This document shows, piece after piece, positions 47,050 to 55,875 of a DNA stretch of 64,000 bases. This stretch comes from Flavobacteriales bacterium 34_180_T64 (GTDB taxonomy: Bacteria; Bacteroidota; Bacteroidia; Flavobacteriales; Flavobacteriaceae), in NCBI GenBank assembly GCA_002162765.1, contig MAAR01000013.1, positions 62,001-126,000 of the forward strand, read 5' to 3'. Within the stretch, counting starts at the first letter, position 1; every line of letters begins with the position of its first letter. A program made the translations under genes and the position numbers. The notes under the pieces were generated by a model. It was not told the origin of the DNA. It saw nothing but the letters and a program-made list of their open reading frames with translations, and did no database searches.

Positions 47050-47057
47050 CAAATATA
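47050..47057 (-). promoter_or_regulatory. Candidate -7 element for the LUD-cdsA-psd operon
   Basis: The complement reads TATATTTG, an exact TAnnTTTG, placed about 43 bases before the LUD ATG and overlapping the end of the ftsH terminator. No good TTG was seen at -33. Confidence 0.45.
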
Positions 47058-47096
47058 AAAAACTTAAATTAATCCTAAGATAATTTAAGTTTTTTA
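47056..47096 (-). terminator. Terminator after ftsH
   Basis: TAAAAAACTTAAATTA (47056-47071) and TAATTTAAGTTTTTTA (47081-47096) form a perfect 16-bp stem with a nine-base loop, with a T-rich minus-strand tail. It separates rsfS-ftsH from the LUD-led operon. Confidence 0.8.
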
Positions 47097-47120
47097 TAAG
47101 ATAAAATACGTTATGTTTAG

Positions 47121-49052
47121 TTACTCTTCTTCGTCTTTCGAAAAAGGACGCTTCCCAAATATCTTTTCTAAATTATCTTTAAAAATGACTTCTTTTTCAA
47201 GTAAGACTTCAGCTAATTCCGTGAGTTTATCTTTGTTTTCTTCTAATAGTTTGATCGCACGCCTGTATTGTGTTTCAATAATATCAGAAATTTCTCTATC
47301 AATTAATTCGGCAGTTTGTTCGCTATAAGGTTTTGTGAATCCATATTCTGACTGACCCGAAGAATCATAATATGTCAAATTACCTACTTTCTCACTTAGT
47401 CCATAAACGGTTACCATGGCTCTGGCTTGTTTTGTTACTTTTTCTAAGTCACTCAAAGCACCTGTTGAAATTTGATCAAATATGACCTTTTCTGCAGCTC
47501 TACCTCCTAAGGCCGCACACATTTCATCCAACATTTGTTCAGGTCTGACAATTAATCGTTCTTCTGGTAAGTACCAAGCAGCACCTAATGACTGACCACG
47601 AGGAACAATTGTTACTTTTACCAAAGGAGCCGCATGCTCAAGCATCCAACTAATAGTTGCATGTCCAGCTTCATGAAATGCAACAGCTCGTTTTTCTCCA
47701 GGTGTTACAATTTTATTTTTCTTTTCTAAACCACCAACTATTCTGTCAACAGCATCTAAAAAGTCTTGTTTATCTACTGCTTTTTTATTATTTCGAGCAG
47801 CAATTAATGCAGCTTCATTACAAATATTTGCTATGTCTGCGCCAGAGAATCCAGGTGTTTGTTTTGATAAGAAATCAACATCTAAATCTTCTGCCTTTTT
47901 AATTGGTCTTAAATGCACTGCAAATATCTCCTTACGTTCACGCACATCAGGTAAATCAACAAATATTTGTCTGTCAAATCGTCCCGCTCGCATTAACGCT
48001 TTATCTAAGATGTCTGCTCTATTAGTTGCTGCGAGAACAATTACATTCGAATTAGTGCCAAAACCATCCATTTCTGTTAACAACTGATTAAGTGTGTTTT
48101 CACGCTCATCATTTGAACCAGACATGGCATTCTTTCCTCTAGCTCGGCCAATGGCATCAATCTCATCAATGAATATAATAGAAGGGGATTTTTCTTTGGC
48201 TTGTTTAAATAAATCTCTAACTCTAGATGCACCAACACCCACGAACATTTCAACAAAATCAGAACCTGATAATGAAAAGAATGGTACTTGTGCTTCTCCA
48301 GCTACGGCTTTAGCTAATAATGTTTTCCCTGTACCAGGAGATCCTATAAGCAAAGCACCTTTTGGAATTTTCCCTCCAAGTGAAGTGTATTTTTCAGGAT
48401 TTTTAAGGAAGTCCACTATTTCTTGAACTTCTTCTTTTGCACCTTCTAATCCAGCAACATCTTTAAATGAAGTTTTAATATCTGTTTTTTCATCAAATAA
48501 CTTCGCCTTAGATTTACCAATGTTAAATATTTGTCCACCAGCTCCACCGCCGCCTCCAGAAGACATACGTCTCATAATGAAAATCCAAACACCGATAATT
48601 AAAATAAAAGGTAATAATGATAGAATGAAATTGCCAAATAAATTGTCTTCTGTTTCAAAAGTAACCTGTGTATTGATAAGATCATTTTCATCGATAATCG
48701 TATTGATTTCTTCTTGAAAAAGTTTTAAATCTCCAAATTCAAAACTGTAGTTTGCAGATGGTGCTACAGTAGGAAGAATGCTATTAGGTTTCGTTTTTTT
48801 ATGAATTTCCTTTTCAACAGCATCCTTTGTTAAATAAATTTTCGCTTCTCGATTATTTATTATTTCAACTTTAGCGACATCACCTGCTTCCAGATACTCA
48901 AAAAATTGAGAAGGTGTTGTTTTTGCTTCAGTTTGACCACCAAAACCACCTGAAAATAGCTGTATTGCTAAAAATGAAGCGATGATAATTCCATAAATCC
49001 AATATGGATTTAGTTTTGGTTTCTTATTTAAATTTTTAGGTTCCTTTGACAT
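47121..49052 (-). CDS. ftsH: ATP-dependent zinc metalloprotease FtsH
   Basis: The 643-residue protein has two membrane segments (about 17-36 and 142-160), Walker A GSPGTGKT at 237-244 and Walker B '[16 protein letters not shown]'. The second region of homology is '[20 protein letters not shown]' and the zinc site is HEAGH at 460-464. A Gly-rich linker ([10 protein letters not shown]) follows the second membrane segment. It degrades misfolded and short-lived inner-membrane proteins as a hexamer. In E. coli it controls LpxC. It lies ten bases after rsfS. Confidence 0.98.
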   Translation of the reverse strand: MSKEPKNLNKKPKLNPYWIYGIIIASFLAIQLFSGGFGGQTEAKTTPSQFFEYLEAGDVAKVEIINNREAKIYLTKDAVEKEIHKKTKPNSILPTVAPSANYSFEFGDLKLFQEEINTIIDENDLINTQVTFETEDNLFGNFILSLLPFILIIGVWIFIMRRMSSGGGGGAGGQIFNIGKSKAKLFDEKTDIKTSFKDVAGLEGAKEEVQEIVDFLKNPEKYTSLGGKIPKGALLIGSPGTGKTLLAKAVAGEAQVPFFSLSGSDFVEMFVGVGASRVRDLFKQAKEKSPSIIFIDEIDAIGRARGKNAMSGSNDERENTLNQLLTEMDGFGTNSNVIVLAATNRADILDKALMRAGRFDRQIFVDLPDVRERKEIFAVHLRPIKKAEDLDVDFLSKQTPGFSGADIANICNEAALIAARNNKKAVDKQDFLDAVDRIVGGLEKKNKIVTPGEKRAVAFHEAGHATISWMLEHAAPLVKVTIVPRGQSLGAAWYLPEERLIVRPEQMLDEMCAALGGRAAEKVIFDQISTGALSDLEKVTKQARAMVTVYGLSEKVGNLTYYDSSGQSEYGFTKPYSEQTAELIDREISDIIETQYRRAIKLLEENKDKLTELAEVLLEKEVIFKDNLEKIFGKRPFSKDEEE

Positions 49053-49062
49053 TTATGTACGT

Positions 49063-49434
49063 TTAGTAACTTGTTTCTATTACGGTTGTTTTTGCATCTC
49101 CCCAAAGACTTTCAATGTCATAGTACTCTCTTACATGTTTTTGAAACACATGTACTACTACATTCACATAATCCATTAAAACCCATTCGGCATTGTCATT
49201 TCCTTCAATATGCCATGGATTGTCTTTAAGATCTTTGCTAACTTTCTTTTGGATGGAATTTACTATGGCGCTTACTTGTGTATTTGAAGTTCCTTCACAA
49301 ACAATAAAATAATCACAAACAGTATTATCTATTTCTCTTAAATCTAGAATTGCAATCTCTTTCCCTTTTACATCTTCAATACCAGCTAATATTGTTGTTA
49401 TTAATTGGTCTACATTAGTATTTTCTTTCGTCAT
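49063..49434 (-). CDS. rsfS: Ribosomal silencing factor RsfS
   Basis: The 123-residue protein has the Iojap/RsfS core: 'IAILDLREIDNTVCDYFIVC', 'GTSNTQVSAIVNSIQKKV' and 'WVLMDYVNVVVHVFQKHVRE'. It binds L14 (encoded at 29460-29828) and blocks subunit joining in starvation. It lies just before ftsH, and both are divergent from birA. Confidence 0.95.
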   Translation of the reverse strand: MTKENTNVDQLITTILAGIEDVKGKEIAILDLREIDNTVCDYFIVCEGTSNTQVSAIVNSIQKKVSKDLKDNPWHIEGNDNAEWVLMDYVNVVVHVFQKHVREYYDIESLWGDAKTTVIETSY

Positions 49435-49454
49435 TAAATTGATTTAGTTTTGTA

Positions 49455-49462
49455 CAAAGTTA
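49455..49462 (-). promoter_or_regulatory. Candidate -7 element of rsfS-ftsH
   Basis: The complement reads TAACTTTG, an exact TAnnTTTG, 21 bases before the rsfS ATG. The upstream TTC at about -33 is one base from TTG. Confidence 0.5.
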
Positions 49463-49530
49463 TTATTTTTTTAGTTCTTTTGAACTTTAAATACTCTTAA
49501 GAAATATATAAATTAATATTTACCATTTAT

Positions 49531-50262
49531 ATGCATATAATCAAACTTAATGCCATTGACTCTACTAATTCTTATTTAAGACAATTAAGTGCTTCACAAA
49601 CACTTGAAGATTACACAGTAGTTGTTGCAAGTCACCAATCCGAAGGGAGAGGCCAAATGGGTACGCAATGGCAATCTCAAGAAGGTAAGAATCTAACAGT
49701 TAGTGTGTTTAAGGACGTTTCATTTGTAGAATTGGAACATCATTTTTTTATAAGTATTGTAACATCCTTATCTATATTTGATGCATTACAAAGTTTAAAT
49801 ATCAATAAATTGAAAGTAAAATGGCCGAACGACATTTTGTCAGAGGACAAAAAAATAGCCGGTATATTAATTGAAAATGTCATAAAACAAAATAAATTAC
49901 AAGCGTCAATAATAGGCTTTGGGCTAAATATAAATCAGACTTCATTCGAAAATTTACCACAAGCTACTTCGATATATAATATTACAGGGCGATTATTTAA
50001 TCATGATGAAATTCTACATTTAATTTTGAAGAATTTAGAACATTATTTCGCATTGCTGGAACAAAAGAAATATGATGATTTAATTAATTCTTATGAGAAC
50101 CATTTATTTAGAAAAAATAAACCTTCAACATTTAAGAATATTGAAGGCCTAAAGTTTTCGGGTTATATTAAAGGTATTACTCAATCAGGTCAACTTATAA
50201 TTCAGCTTGAAGACTATATATTAAAGGAATTTGATTTTAAAGAAGTAACCTTATTATATTAA
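49531..50262 (+). CDS. birA: Biotin--[acetyl-CoA-carboxylase] ligase
   Basis: The 243-residue enzyme has the catalytic motif 'SHQSEGRGQMGTQWQSQEGK' (GRGQMG at 39-44) and 'KVKWPNDILSEDKKIAGILIE' (KWPND at 97-101). It attaches biotin to carboxylases such as AccB through biotinyl-AMP. It lacks the N-terminal winged-helix domain of E. coli BirA, so it is a group I enzyme without repressor function. It shares a TTAA with the convergent SRPBCC gene. Confidence 0.93.
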   Translation: MHIIKLNAIDSTNSYLRQLSASQTLEDYTVVVASHQSEGRGQMGTQWQSQEGKNLTVSVFKDVSFVELEHHFFISIVTSLSIFDALQSLNINKLKVKWPNDILSEDKKIAGILIENVIKQNKLQASIIGFGLNINQTSFENLPQATSIYNITGRLFNHDEILHLILKNLEHYFALLEQKKYDDLINSYENHLFRKNKPSTFKNIEGLKFSGYIKGITQSGQLIIQLEDYILKEFDFKEVTLLY

Positions 50263-50654
50263 ACCGCTGTTGCCATATTTGTAGCCAGAGTTTCAATAAA
50301 TTTACCGATAGGGCCTTTAATCATCATAGCCATCATGGCATTAAATTCACCATCAAAAATTAATTGTACTTCACTAGTAATTGCATCAACTTCAGAAATA
50401 TGCCCTGTTAAAGTAAAATCAAGTTTACCACCAGCAGCTCCAAGTACAATTTTGTTAGGGGCAATCGCTTCTTTCTTTTTTAATATTATTTCAGGCATTC
50501 CTTTCAATGCGAATAAAAATTTATCCCCTTCTAGAACTTCAAACTTACTTATGTTTTCTGGCATAAGCTGTTCAAAATTTTTGACATCAGATAAAAAGTT
50601 GAAAGCTTCTTGAGATGATTTGTTTACAGTAATTTTTGGAGATTCTAAATTCAT
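50259..50654 (-). CDS. SRPBCC-family protein
   Basis: The product is 131 residues from the ATG at 50654; an earlier ATG at 50699 would overlap pyrE by 20 bases and precedes an unusual N-terminus, so it was not chosen. The chain fits a START/SRPBCC ligand-binding fold: 'VNKSSQEAFNFLSDVKNFEQ', then 'EGDKFLFALKGMPEIILKKK' and 'MMIKGPIGKFIETLATNMA' at the end. The ligand is unknown. It probably follows pyrE in a transcript. Confidence 0.7.
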   Translation of the reverse strand: MNLESPKITVNKSSQEAFNFLSDVKNFEQLMPENISKFEVLEGDKFLFALKGMPEIILKKKEAIAPNKIVLGAAGGKLDFTLTGHISEVDAITSEVQLIFDGEFNAMMAMMIKGPIGKFIETLATNMATAV

Positions 50655-50679
50655 TGTGTTTAAGTTTATTAAAATGATA

Positions 50680-51324
50680 TCAATTAGCGTTCCATTCACT
50701 AGGGTTCGCGTTCCAAAGTGCTAAAATGTCTTGTTCTTTTGATGTTATATAATTCGTGTCAAGAGCTTGTTCTAATAAATTCTCATAGTTTCCTAAAGTA
50801 TGTAAGGTTACATTCTCATCTTTAAAATTATTGGTTGCAACTTCAAATCCATATGAGAAAATTGCCACCATTCCCTTTACATTAACTTCGGCTTGTTTCA
50901 ATGCTCTTACGGCATTTAAACTGCTCTTTCCAGTGCTAATTAAATCTTCAACGACGACGACACTTTGACCTTTTTCAATAAAACCTTCAATTTGATTTTG
51001 ACGACCATGACCTTTAGCTTCAGGTCTCACATAAATAAAAGGTAATCCTAAATATTCAGCAACTAAAATCCCAATTCCAATAGCTCCAGTAGCTACTCCA
51101 GCAATTACGTCAGGTTTTCCATATAGCAATTCAATTTGTTTTGCCATAGTTTCCCTGATATAATTTCTAATAGGAGGGAAACTTAGAATAATTCTATTAT
51201 CACAATAGATTGGGGATTTCCATCCTGATGCCCAAGTAAATGGGTCATTCGGCTGTAGTTTTATAGCATTAATATTTAATAAAACTTCTGCTGTTTTTTT
51301 TGCGGTTTGTTTGTCAAAAATCAT
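50680..51324 (-). CDS. pyrE: Orotate phosphoribosyltransferase
   Basis: The 214-residue enzyme has 'WASGWKSPIYCDNRIILSFP' (N-terminal substrate region), the PRPP motif 'GQSVVVVEDLISTGKSSLNA' and 'VATGAIGIGILVAEYLGLPF'. It forms orotidine 5'-monophosphate in pyrimidine synthesis. A -7 promoter element lies so close that the mRNA may be leaderless (see the separate entry). Confidence 0.96.
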   Translation of the reverse strand: MIFDKQTAKKTAEVLLNINAIKLQPNDPFTWASGWKSPIYCDNRIILSFPPIRNYIRETMAKQIELLYGKPDVIAGVATGAIGIGILVAEYLGLPFIYVRPEAKGHGRQNQIEGFIEKGQSVVVVEDLISTGKSSLNAVRALKQAEVNVKGMVAIFSYGFEVATNNFKDENVTLHTLGNYENLLEQALDTNYITSKEQDILALWNANPSEWNAN

Positions 51325-51328
51325 GCTG

Positions 51329-51336
51329 CAAAACTA
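51329..51336 (-). promoter_or_regulatory. -7 element abutting the pyrE start
   Basis: The complement reads TAGTTTTG, an exact TAnnTTTG, ending four bases before the pyrE ATG (TAGTTTTGcagcATG). Transcription would begin at or very near the start codon. No TTG was seen at -33. Confidence 0.45.
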
Positions 51337-51438
51337 ATCATTTTTACGGTATTTTAAATTTTAAAATTAATTTTTAAAATAAGTGCTTATGAGTCAAAAA
51401 ATGATATTTTTACCATTAGAAACATATATTTCTCAACT

Positions 51439-52020
51439 ATGTATACTGTTTTCGTTAATGAAAAACCAATTGTTTTAACAACAAGAGTTAGTCAAGAAAC
51501 TAATTTTAAAAACTATTTGCTTAAAACCGTAAATATTGGTAAAGTCATTAGAGAATTGAATCAGACATCTTTAGCTGAAGTACGATTAATTGGTAAAAAC
51601 AAAGATAAACTTCTTAAAAAATTTCTGAAAAAACTGCCAAATGTGGTTGCAGGTGGGGGAAAAGTGTTCAATGATAAAGGCGAAATCTTATTTATTTATA
51701 GAAACGATAAATGGGATCTCCCTAAAGGAAAAGCGGAACACAAAGAAACTATTGACCAAACTGCTATTCGGGAAGTAGAGGAAGAAACCGGAGTTCAAGG
51801 ATTGGAAATTGTCAAGCCGTTAGAAATGACCTACCACATTTTTAAACGTAATGGTAGACATAAAATTAAAATCACGTATTGGTTTGAGATGAAGACTTCT
51901 TTTAAGGGGCATTTGGAGCCTCAAGCGGAAGAAGGTATTACAAAAGTAGAATGGTTAAATTCAAAGCAGACTCAAAAGGCCTTAGAAAATAGTTATGCCA
52001 ATATTAGACTGTTGATTTAA
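51439..52020 (+). CDS. Nudix hydrolase
   Basis: The 193-residue protein has the Nudix box at 97-119, 'GKAEHKETIDQTAIREVEEE' followed by TGV, matching GX5EX7REUXEEXGU. The 80-residue N-terminal part may help in recognising the substrate. Nudix enzymes hydrolyse nucleoside diphosphates linked to other groups; which one is unknown. It is divergent from pyrE and shares a TTAA with the LTA-synthase-like gene. Confidence 0.88.
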   Translation: MYTVFVNEKPIVLTTRVSQETNFKNYLLKTVNIGKVIRELNQTSLAEVRLIGKNKDKLLKKFLKKLPNVVAGGGKVFNDKGEILFIYRNDKWDLPKGKAEHKETIDQTAIREVEEETGVQGLEIVKPLEMTYHIFKRNGRHKIKITYWFEMKTSFKGHLEPQAEEGITKVEWLNSKQTQKALENSYANIRLLI

Positions 52021-53960
52021 TGTGTTTTCTCCAATATTCCCAAAGTCTCCTTATGTAATAACATGTATTGATACGTTTGAAGATTGGCATTTATATAGGT
52101 CTTCATCTCAGAAATGACCTCAGGATATTCACTCGAAAAATCTGTTGTATTACTATCTTTATATTTAAATAATTTAGGAGCTTGTTTGTTTTTTAGAATG
52201 AGGAATAAGCTATCACTTAACACGCCAGTTTTATCATCATCATTAATAAAAATATAAGGACGACGTTCTTTTAATAAATCTATTCCTAATGTATTATTAA
52301 CATATGGCTGTTCCAATAATCCCATAAGAGTAGGGAATACATCAATTTGTCCACCAATTTGTTGGTGTGTTTGTGGCTCTGGAATATATTTAGGCGAATA
52401 AAATAGCAACGGTGAATGATGATAGTCTAAAGAGATGTCATATGGAGCGGAAATAGGGACACCATGATCTGCAACAAAAATAAAAATGGTATTATCAAAC
52501 CAGGGTTGTTTGGAAGACATGCTAATTAATTGTTGCAACGACCAATCGGCATATTCAACAATCTTATGTTTCTTTTTTTTGTTATCGGCTTCAAAATAGT
52601 CGGGAATATAAAAAGGCGTATGATCACTTGTAGTCATATAACTTACAAAAAATGGTTTGTTCTCTGAATGCAAATCATTAAGAATTGGGATCGAAAATTC
52701 AAACATGAAATCGTCCGGAACTCCTAAAATAGTTTTGTTTTCTGAAAGGGGATAATCACTATCTGTATACACATTTTCAAAATCGTTCGCTTTTAAAAAG
52801 CCTTCTACATTATCAAATTGGCCATCATGCGTAGTAAAATATGCAGTCGAATACCCTTTTTTTCGTAGTACATTACTAAAGCCATGAAATGTATGCATGT
52901 TTTTCATACTATGCTGTCTGTAAATAGCAGGAAATGAAAATAAGGTGCTAAAGATGCCATTGAAGGTATGTTTGCCAGATGTATAAATATTTTCGAAATA
53001 AATTGATTCTCGAGATAGACTATCTAAAAAGGGCGTTAAGTTCCTAGTATTTCCATGACGTTCCATTTTTGAAGCACTCATGCTTTCCATAATAATTAGA
53101 ACGATGTTTGGTTGATTTGTGCGACTAGAATCGGGTACAATTTTCCTAGCTATCGGAGATTTGTAATCTGTAGTGTCAGAAATTTTAAGCGACTTTTGTA
53201 TATAAGCTAATGCGTCTTTATCATCCATTAGCTGAATAGTAGTATTTTTTTTACTCTGACTATGCAGATAACTTTTTAATAACGTAAATACTGGATTTAA
53301 TCCCATCTGGTTTATAAAAGAATGGTTTGAAAAGTAAGCTGTACCAACTCTAATTGGAGATTTTTTTTGAATTCGACCTCTTATGCCAACCATCATGAGT
53401 CCAAGAAAGAGAATAGAACATGTGATTTTCAATAAAATAGGAGCGCTATTTTTTGGCGACTCAACGCTGAATATTTTTCTAAGTAGTTTATAAAACGCAA
53501 ATAATAAAATGAGCATGGGAAAAGCAATCAACAGGTGTTTGGGCTCTTGTGTCACCATTTTAAACACAAAACCAAGACTATCAACCCAAGCAAAAGCACT
53601 CATTGATAATCTTGAAAAAAATTGATTGAAATAAGGAATGTCGATTGCAGTAATTAAAAACGCTATTGTAAATAAAATAGCAACCCAATAAAACACAATT
53701 GTCTTAGCAATTCGACTTGTCTTATTGAGGATTTCTAGAATCAATAGAATGAATGCAGGTGCCAAAAGAATATAGCTAGAAATAACAGTGTCAAATCTAA
53801 TTCCCATTAGGAAACCTTGAATCACTGTAAAAATACTTACAGTCTTAAAATCTATTCTATCAATTTCGGTGATGAATAATATGAACCGAAATACAAAAAA
53901 GATTCCTAATACGAGACCATAAATTTTAAGTAATAATCGAATGCTTCCGAATTTTTTCAT
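52017..53960 (-). CDS. LTA synthase-like / alkaline phosphatase-superfamily membrane protein
   Basis: The 647-residue protein has five N-terminal membrane segments (to about residue 195) and an extracytoplasmic sulfatase-type domain with 'NIVLIIMESMSASKMERHGN' (metal ligand E292). A likely nucleophile T332 is in 'SGKHTFNGIFSTLFSFPAIY', and 'TIFIFVADHGVPISAPYDIS' carries metal ligands. Lipoteichoic acid synthase uses this plan, but a diderm has no lipoteichoic acid. In Gram-negatives such proteins transfer phosphoglycerol or phosphoethanolamine to glycans or lipid A, which is the more likely role here. Confidence 0.8.
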   Translation of the reverse strand: MKKFGSIRLLLKIYGLVLGIFFVFRFILFITEIDRIDFKTVSIFTVIQGFLMGIRFDTVISSYILLAPAFILLILEILNKTSRIAKTIVFYWVAILFTIAFLITAIDIPYFNQFFSRLSMSAFAWVDSLGFVFKMVTQEPKHLLIAFPMLILLFAFYKLLRKIFSVESPKNSAPILLKITCSILFLGLMMVGIRGRIQKKSPIRVGTAYFSNHSFINQMGLNPVFTLLKSYLHSQSKKNTTIQLMDDKDALAYIQKSLKISDTTDYKSPIARKIVPDSSRTNQPNIVLIIMESMSASKMERHGNTRNLTPFLDSLSRESIYFENIYTSGKHTFNGIFSTLFSFPAIYRQHSMKNMHTFHGFSNVLRKKGYSTAYFTTHDGQFDNVEGFLKANDFENVYTDSDYPLSENKTILGVPDDFMFEFSIPILNDLHSENKPFFVSYMTTSDHTPFYIPDYFEADNKKKKHKIVEYADWSLQQLISMSSKQPWFDNTIFIFVADHGVPISAPYDISLDYHHSPLLFYSPKYIPEPQTHQQIGGQIDVFPTLMGLLEQPYVNNTLGIDLLKERRPYIFINDDDKTGVLSDSLFLILKNKQAPKLFKYKDSNTTDFSSEYPEVISEMKTYINANLQTYQYMLLHKETLGILEKTH

Positions 53961-54040
53961 TTAATATGAGTGGATTTCTGTGTTTTTTTGATTTCTTGTA
54001 AATGGCAAAGTTCGAATAATTTTATCTGAACCACAACGTT

Positions 54041-55774
54041 TTATTGAATTCTATAAACAGGATATTGTAAATGTACTTTTTCATAAAATTCACTTTGTTT
54101 GTGAATCCAATCTAATTGGGCATACCAGTTATTATCAAAATCAGAATCTAATGATTTCTTCAAATCAAAATCGATTTGTAATTTTGGATATTTCGCTAAT
54201 AATAGTGCCGCTCTGTCTTCCCAAACGTAGGGTGAGAATCCCTCTTTTTGCTGTAAAATGGTATCGAAAAAATTCCAATTAAAAAATGAATCTGGAGCTT
54301 GAGGTTCTAAGGTTTCTAATAGATAGCGTAATGCCTCTTGATTGGTATTTATAAGATAATCACCTTTGTTAAATGTAATTTCTTGCACTGAAGATTTAAT
54401 TTTGGTGTTATAATGCTGATAATGACCTTCATAGACTTGTGTTCTGGACTCGTAAGTGTCTATTTTATAAGACTGAACTGTAAAAGTAGAGTCATTTGAA
54501 AGTCCTTCCATATGGACTTGATTCAATTTTAGTAGATCAATCACCTCCCACCAACTTTGAGGGATAACATAATAACTTGGAATTTCAATTATATCAGTTG
54601 GCTTAAAATAATTTTGATACGTCACATCTTTTGTGAAAGGTTGTGTACGATCATATTTTAATCGTTGTGTATTTGTAATTTTACTAGTTATCATTTCACC
54701 GACAAATCCTTTAAATTTTAAAGTTGTTGTTTTAGTTGTATCGATCTCCCAATTTAGTGGATATGTTTTTTTGGCTAGAATCTGTTGGTTGAAATCTTTG
54801 CGAAGTGCTTTGATAGTTTCTGAATCTTCTTCAGAAATTTCAATCATACTTTTCATTAATTCATAGGTGCCTTCGACACGTTGTTTATATGGTTTTAGCA
54901 TATGCGTTTCAACCATCATACCAAGCGTGTTGAACAATGTAGTATATCCCGTAGAATAACGTGGAGCATCCATGAATTGAGAAAAACCATTGTCAGGTGT
55001 TCGGTTGAACACGTTTACATAAGGCGTTATATCCCAATTTTTTTCTTTTAACTTTTCTTCCAGGGTAGGCATCATCTTGGTGTGCACATAATTGCCCAAA
55101 GTTCCTCCTAATTTATTGTGTTGCGTAAACAGATGTGTAAGTGTGTATTGATAGTCGGCACCATTGCTGACGTGATTTTCAATAAATATATCAGGTTTTA
55201 CCAAATGAAAGATTTCTGCAAAAGTTCTTGCATTCTTAGTATCACTTTTTATAAAGTCTCTATTTAAATCATAATTGCGTGCATTGCCCCTAAAGCCATA
55301 TTCTTTTGGACCATTTTGATTGGTTCGTGTGGTGCTATTTCTGTTCAAACTTCCGCCAACATTATAAATTGGAATAGTTACCAAAACGGTATGTTTTGGA
55401 ACGGGTGTTTTTCCTTGAACAATATCTCGATACAATAACATTGTTGCATCGATACCATCAGATTCGCCCGGATGAATACCATTGTTGATCAATACAACAC
55501 GTTTATTAGTTCTTATTTTAGTAAAATCAAATTCACCATCAGGATTAAGCGTTACAAAATGTAAAGGTTTTCCGGAATCAGTTTCTCCAATAGATTGTAT
55601 TGAAATTTCAGAATACCTATGTGCTAAATTCGTATAAAACTGAATAGTTTGCTCATAAGTTGCAGTTTCTAAGCCTTCGCTTTTTTCAAAAGCAGTAATA
55701 AAACTATAATGAGGCTTATGGTTATCTGAATTACAGGAAGTGAAGATTATAAAAAGTAATAAAAGTTTTTTCAT
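54041..55774 (-). CDS. M14-family zinc carboxypeptidase, lipoprotein
   Basis: The product is 577 residues from the ATG at 55774; the TTG/ATG-region extension to 55795 adds seven residues before the signal and was rejected. The lipoprotein signal MKKLLLLFIIFTSC gives Cys at 14. The M14 zinc motif 'LINNGIHPGESDGIDATMLL' (His-Glu) is near residues 89-108, with the second histidine in 'IFIENHVSNGADYQYTLTHL'. M14 enzymes remove C-terminal residues or D-amino acids. It is probably periplasmic or surface-anchored. It is the fourth extracytoplasmic hydrolase of the window after the rhomboid, M28 and LTA-like proteins. Confidence 0.85.
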   Translation of the reverse strand: MKKLLLLFIIFTSCNSDNHKPHYSFITAFEKSEGLETATYEQTIQFYTNLAHRYSEISIQSIGETDSGKPLHFVTLNPDGEFDFTKIRTNKRVVLINNGIHPGESDGIDATMLLYRDIVQGKTPVPKHTVLVTIPIYNVGGSLNRNSTTRTNQNGPKEYGFRGNARNYDLNRDFIKSDTKNARTFAEIFHLVKPDIFIENHVSNGADYQYTLTHLFTQHNKLGGTLGNYVHTKMMPTLEEKLKEKNWDITPYVNVFNRTPDNGFSQFMDAPRYSTGYTTLFNTLGMMVETHMLKPYKQRVEGTYELMKSMIEISEEDSETIKALRKDFNQQILAKKTYPLNWEIDTTKTTTLKFKGFVGEMITSKITNTQRLKYDRTQPFTKDVTYQNYFKPTDIIEIPSYYVIPQSWWEVIDLLKLNQVHMEGLSNDSTFTVQSYKIDTYESRTQVYEGHYQHYNTKIKSSVQEITFNKGDYLINTNQEALRYLLETLEPQAPDSFFNWNFFDTILQQKEGFSPYVWEDRAALLLAKYPKLQIDFDLKKSLDSDFDNNWYAQLDWIHKQSEFYEKVHLQYPVYRIQ

Positions 55775-55846
55775 AATGAAGTGATTGATTGTCAAACTTA
55801 CTCAAATTATCGCAAATATTTTTTAGCACTATGAATTGAAAAGCGT

Positions 55847-55854
55847 TAATTTTG
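55847..55854 (+). promoter_or_regulatory. Candidate -7 element upstream of ctlX
   Basis: TAATTTTG matches TAnnTTTG exactly, 21 bases before the ctlX ATG at 55876. No TTG at the right distance was seen. Confidence 0.45.
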
Positions 55855-55875
55855 TAATTCAATAGTATCTATATA

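Noticed and set aside
47657-48717. Several plus-strand frames of 65-110 codons opposite ftsH
   Set aside because: They mirror the strongly conserved ftsH frame in reverse, have no start context or family resemblance and are typical antisense shadows.
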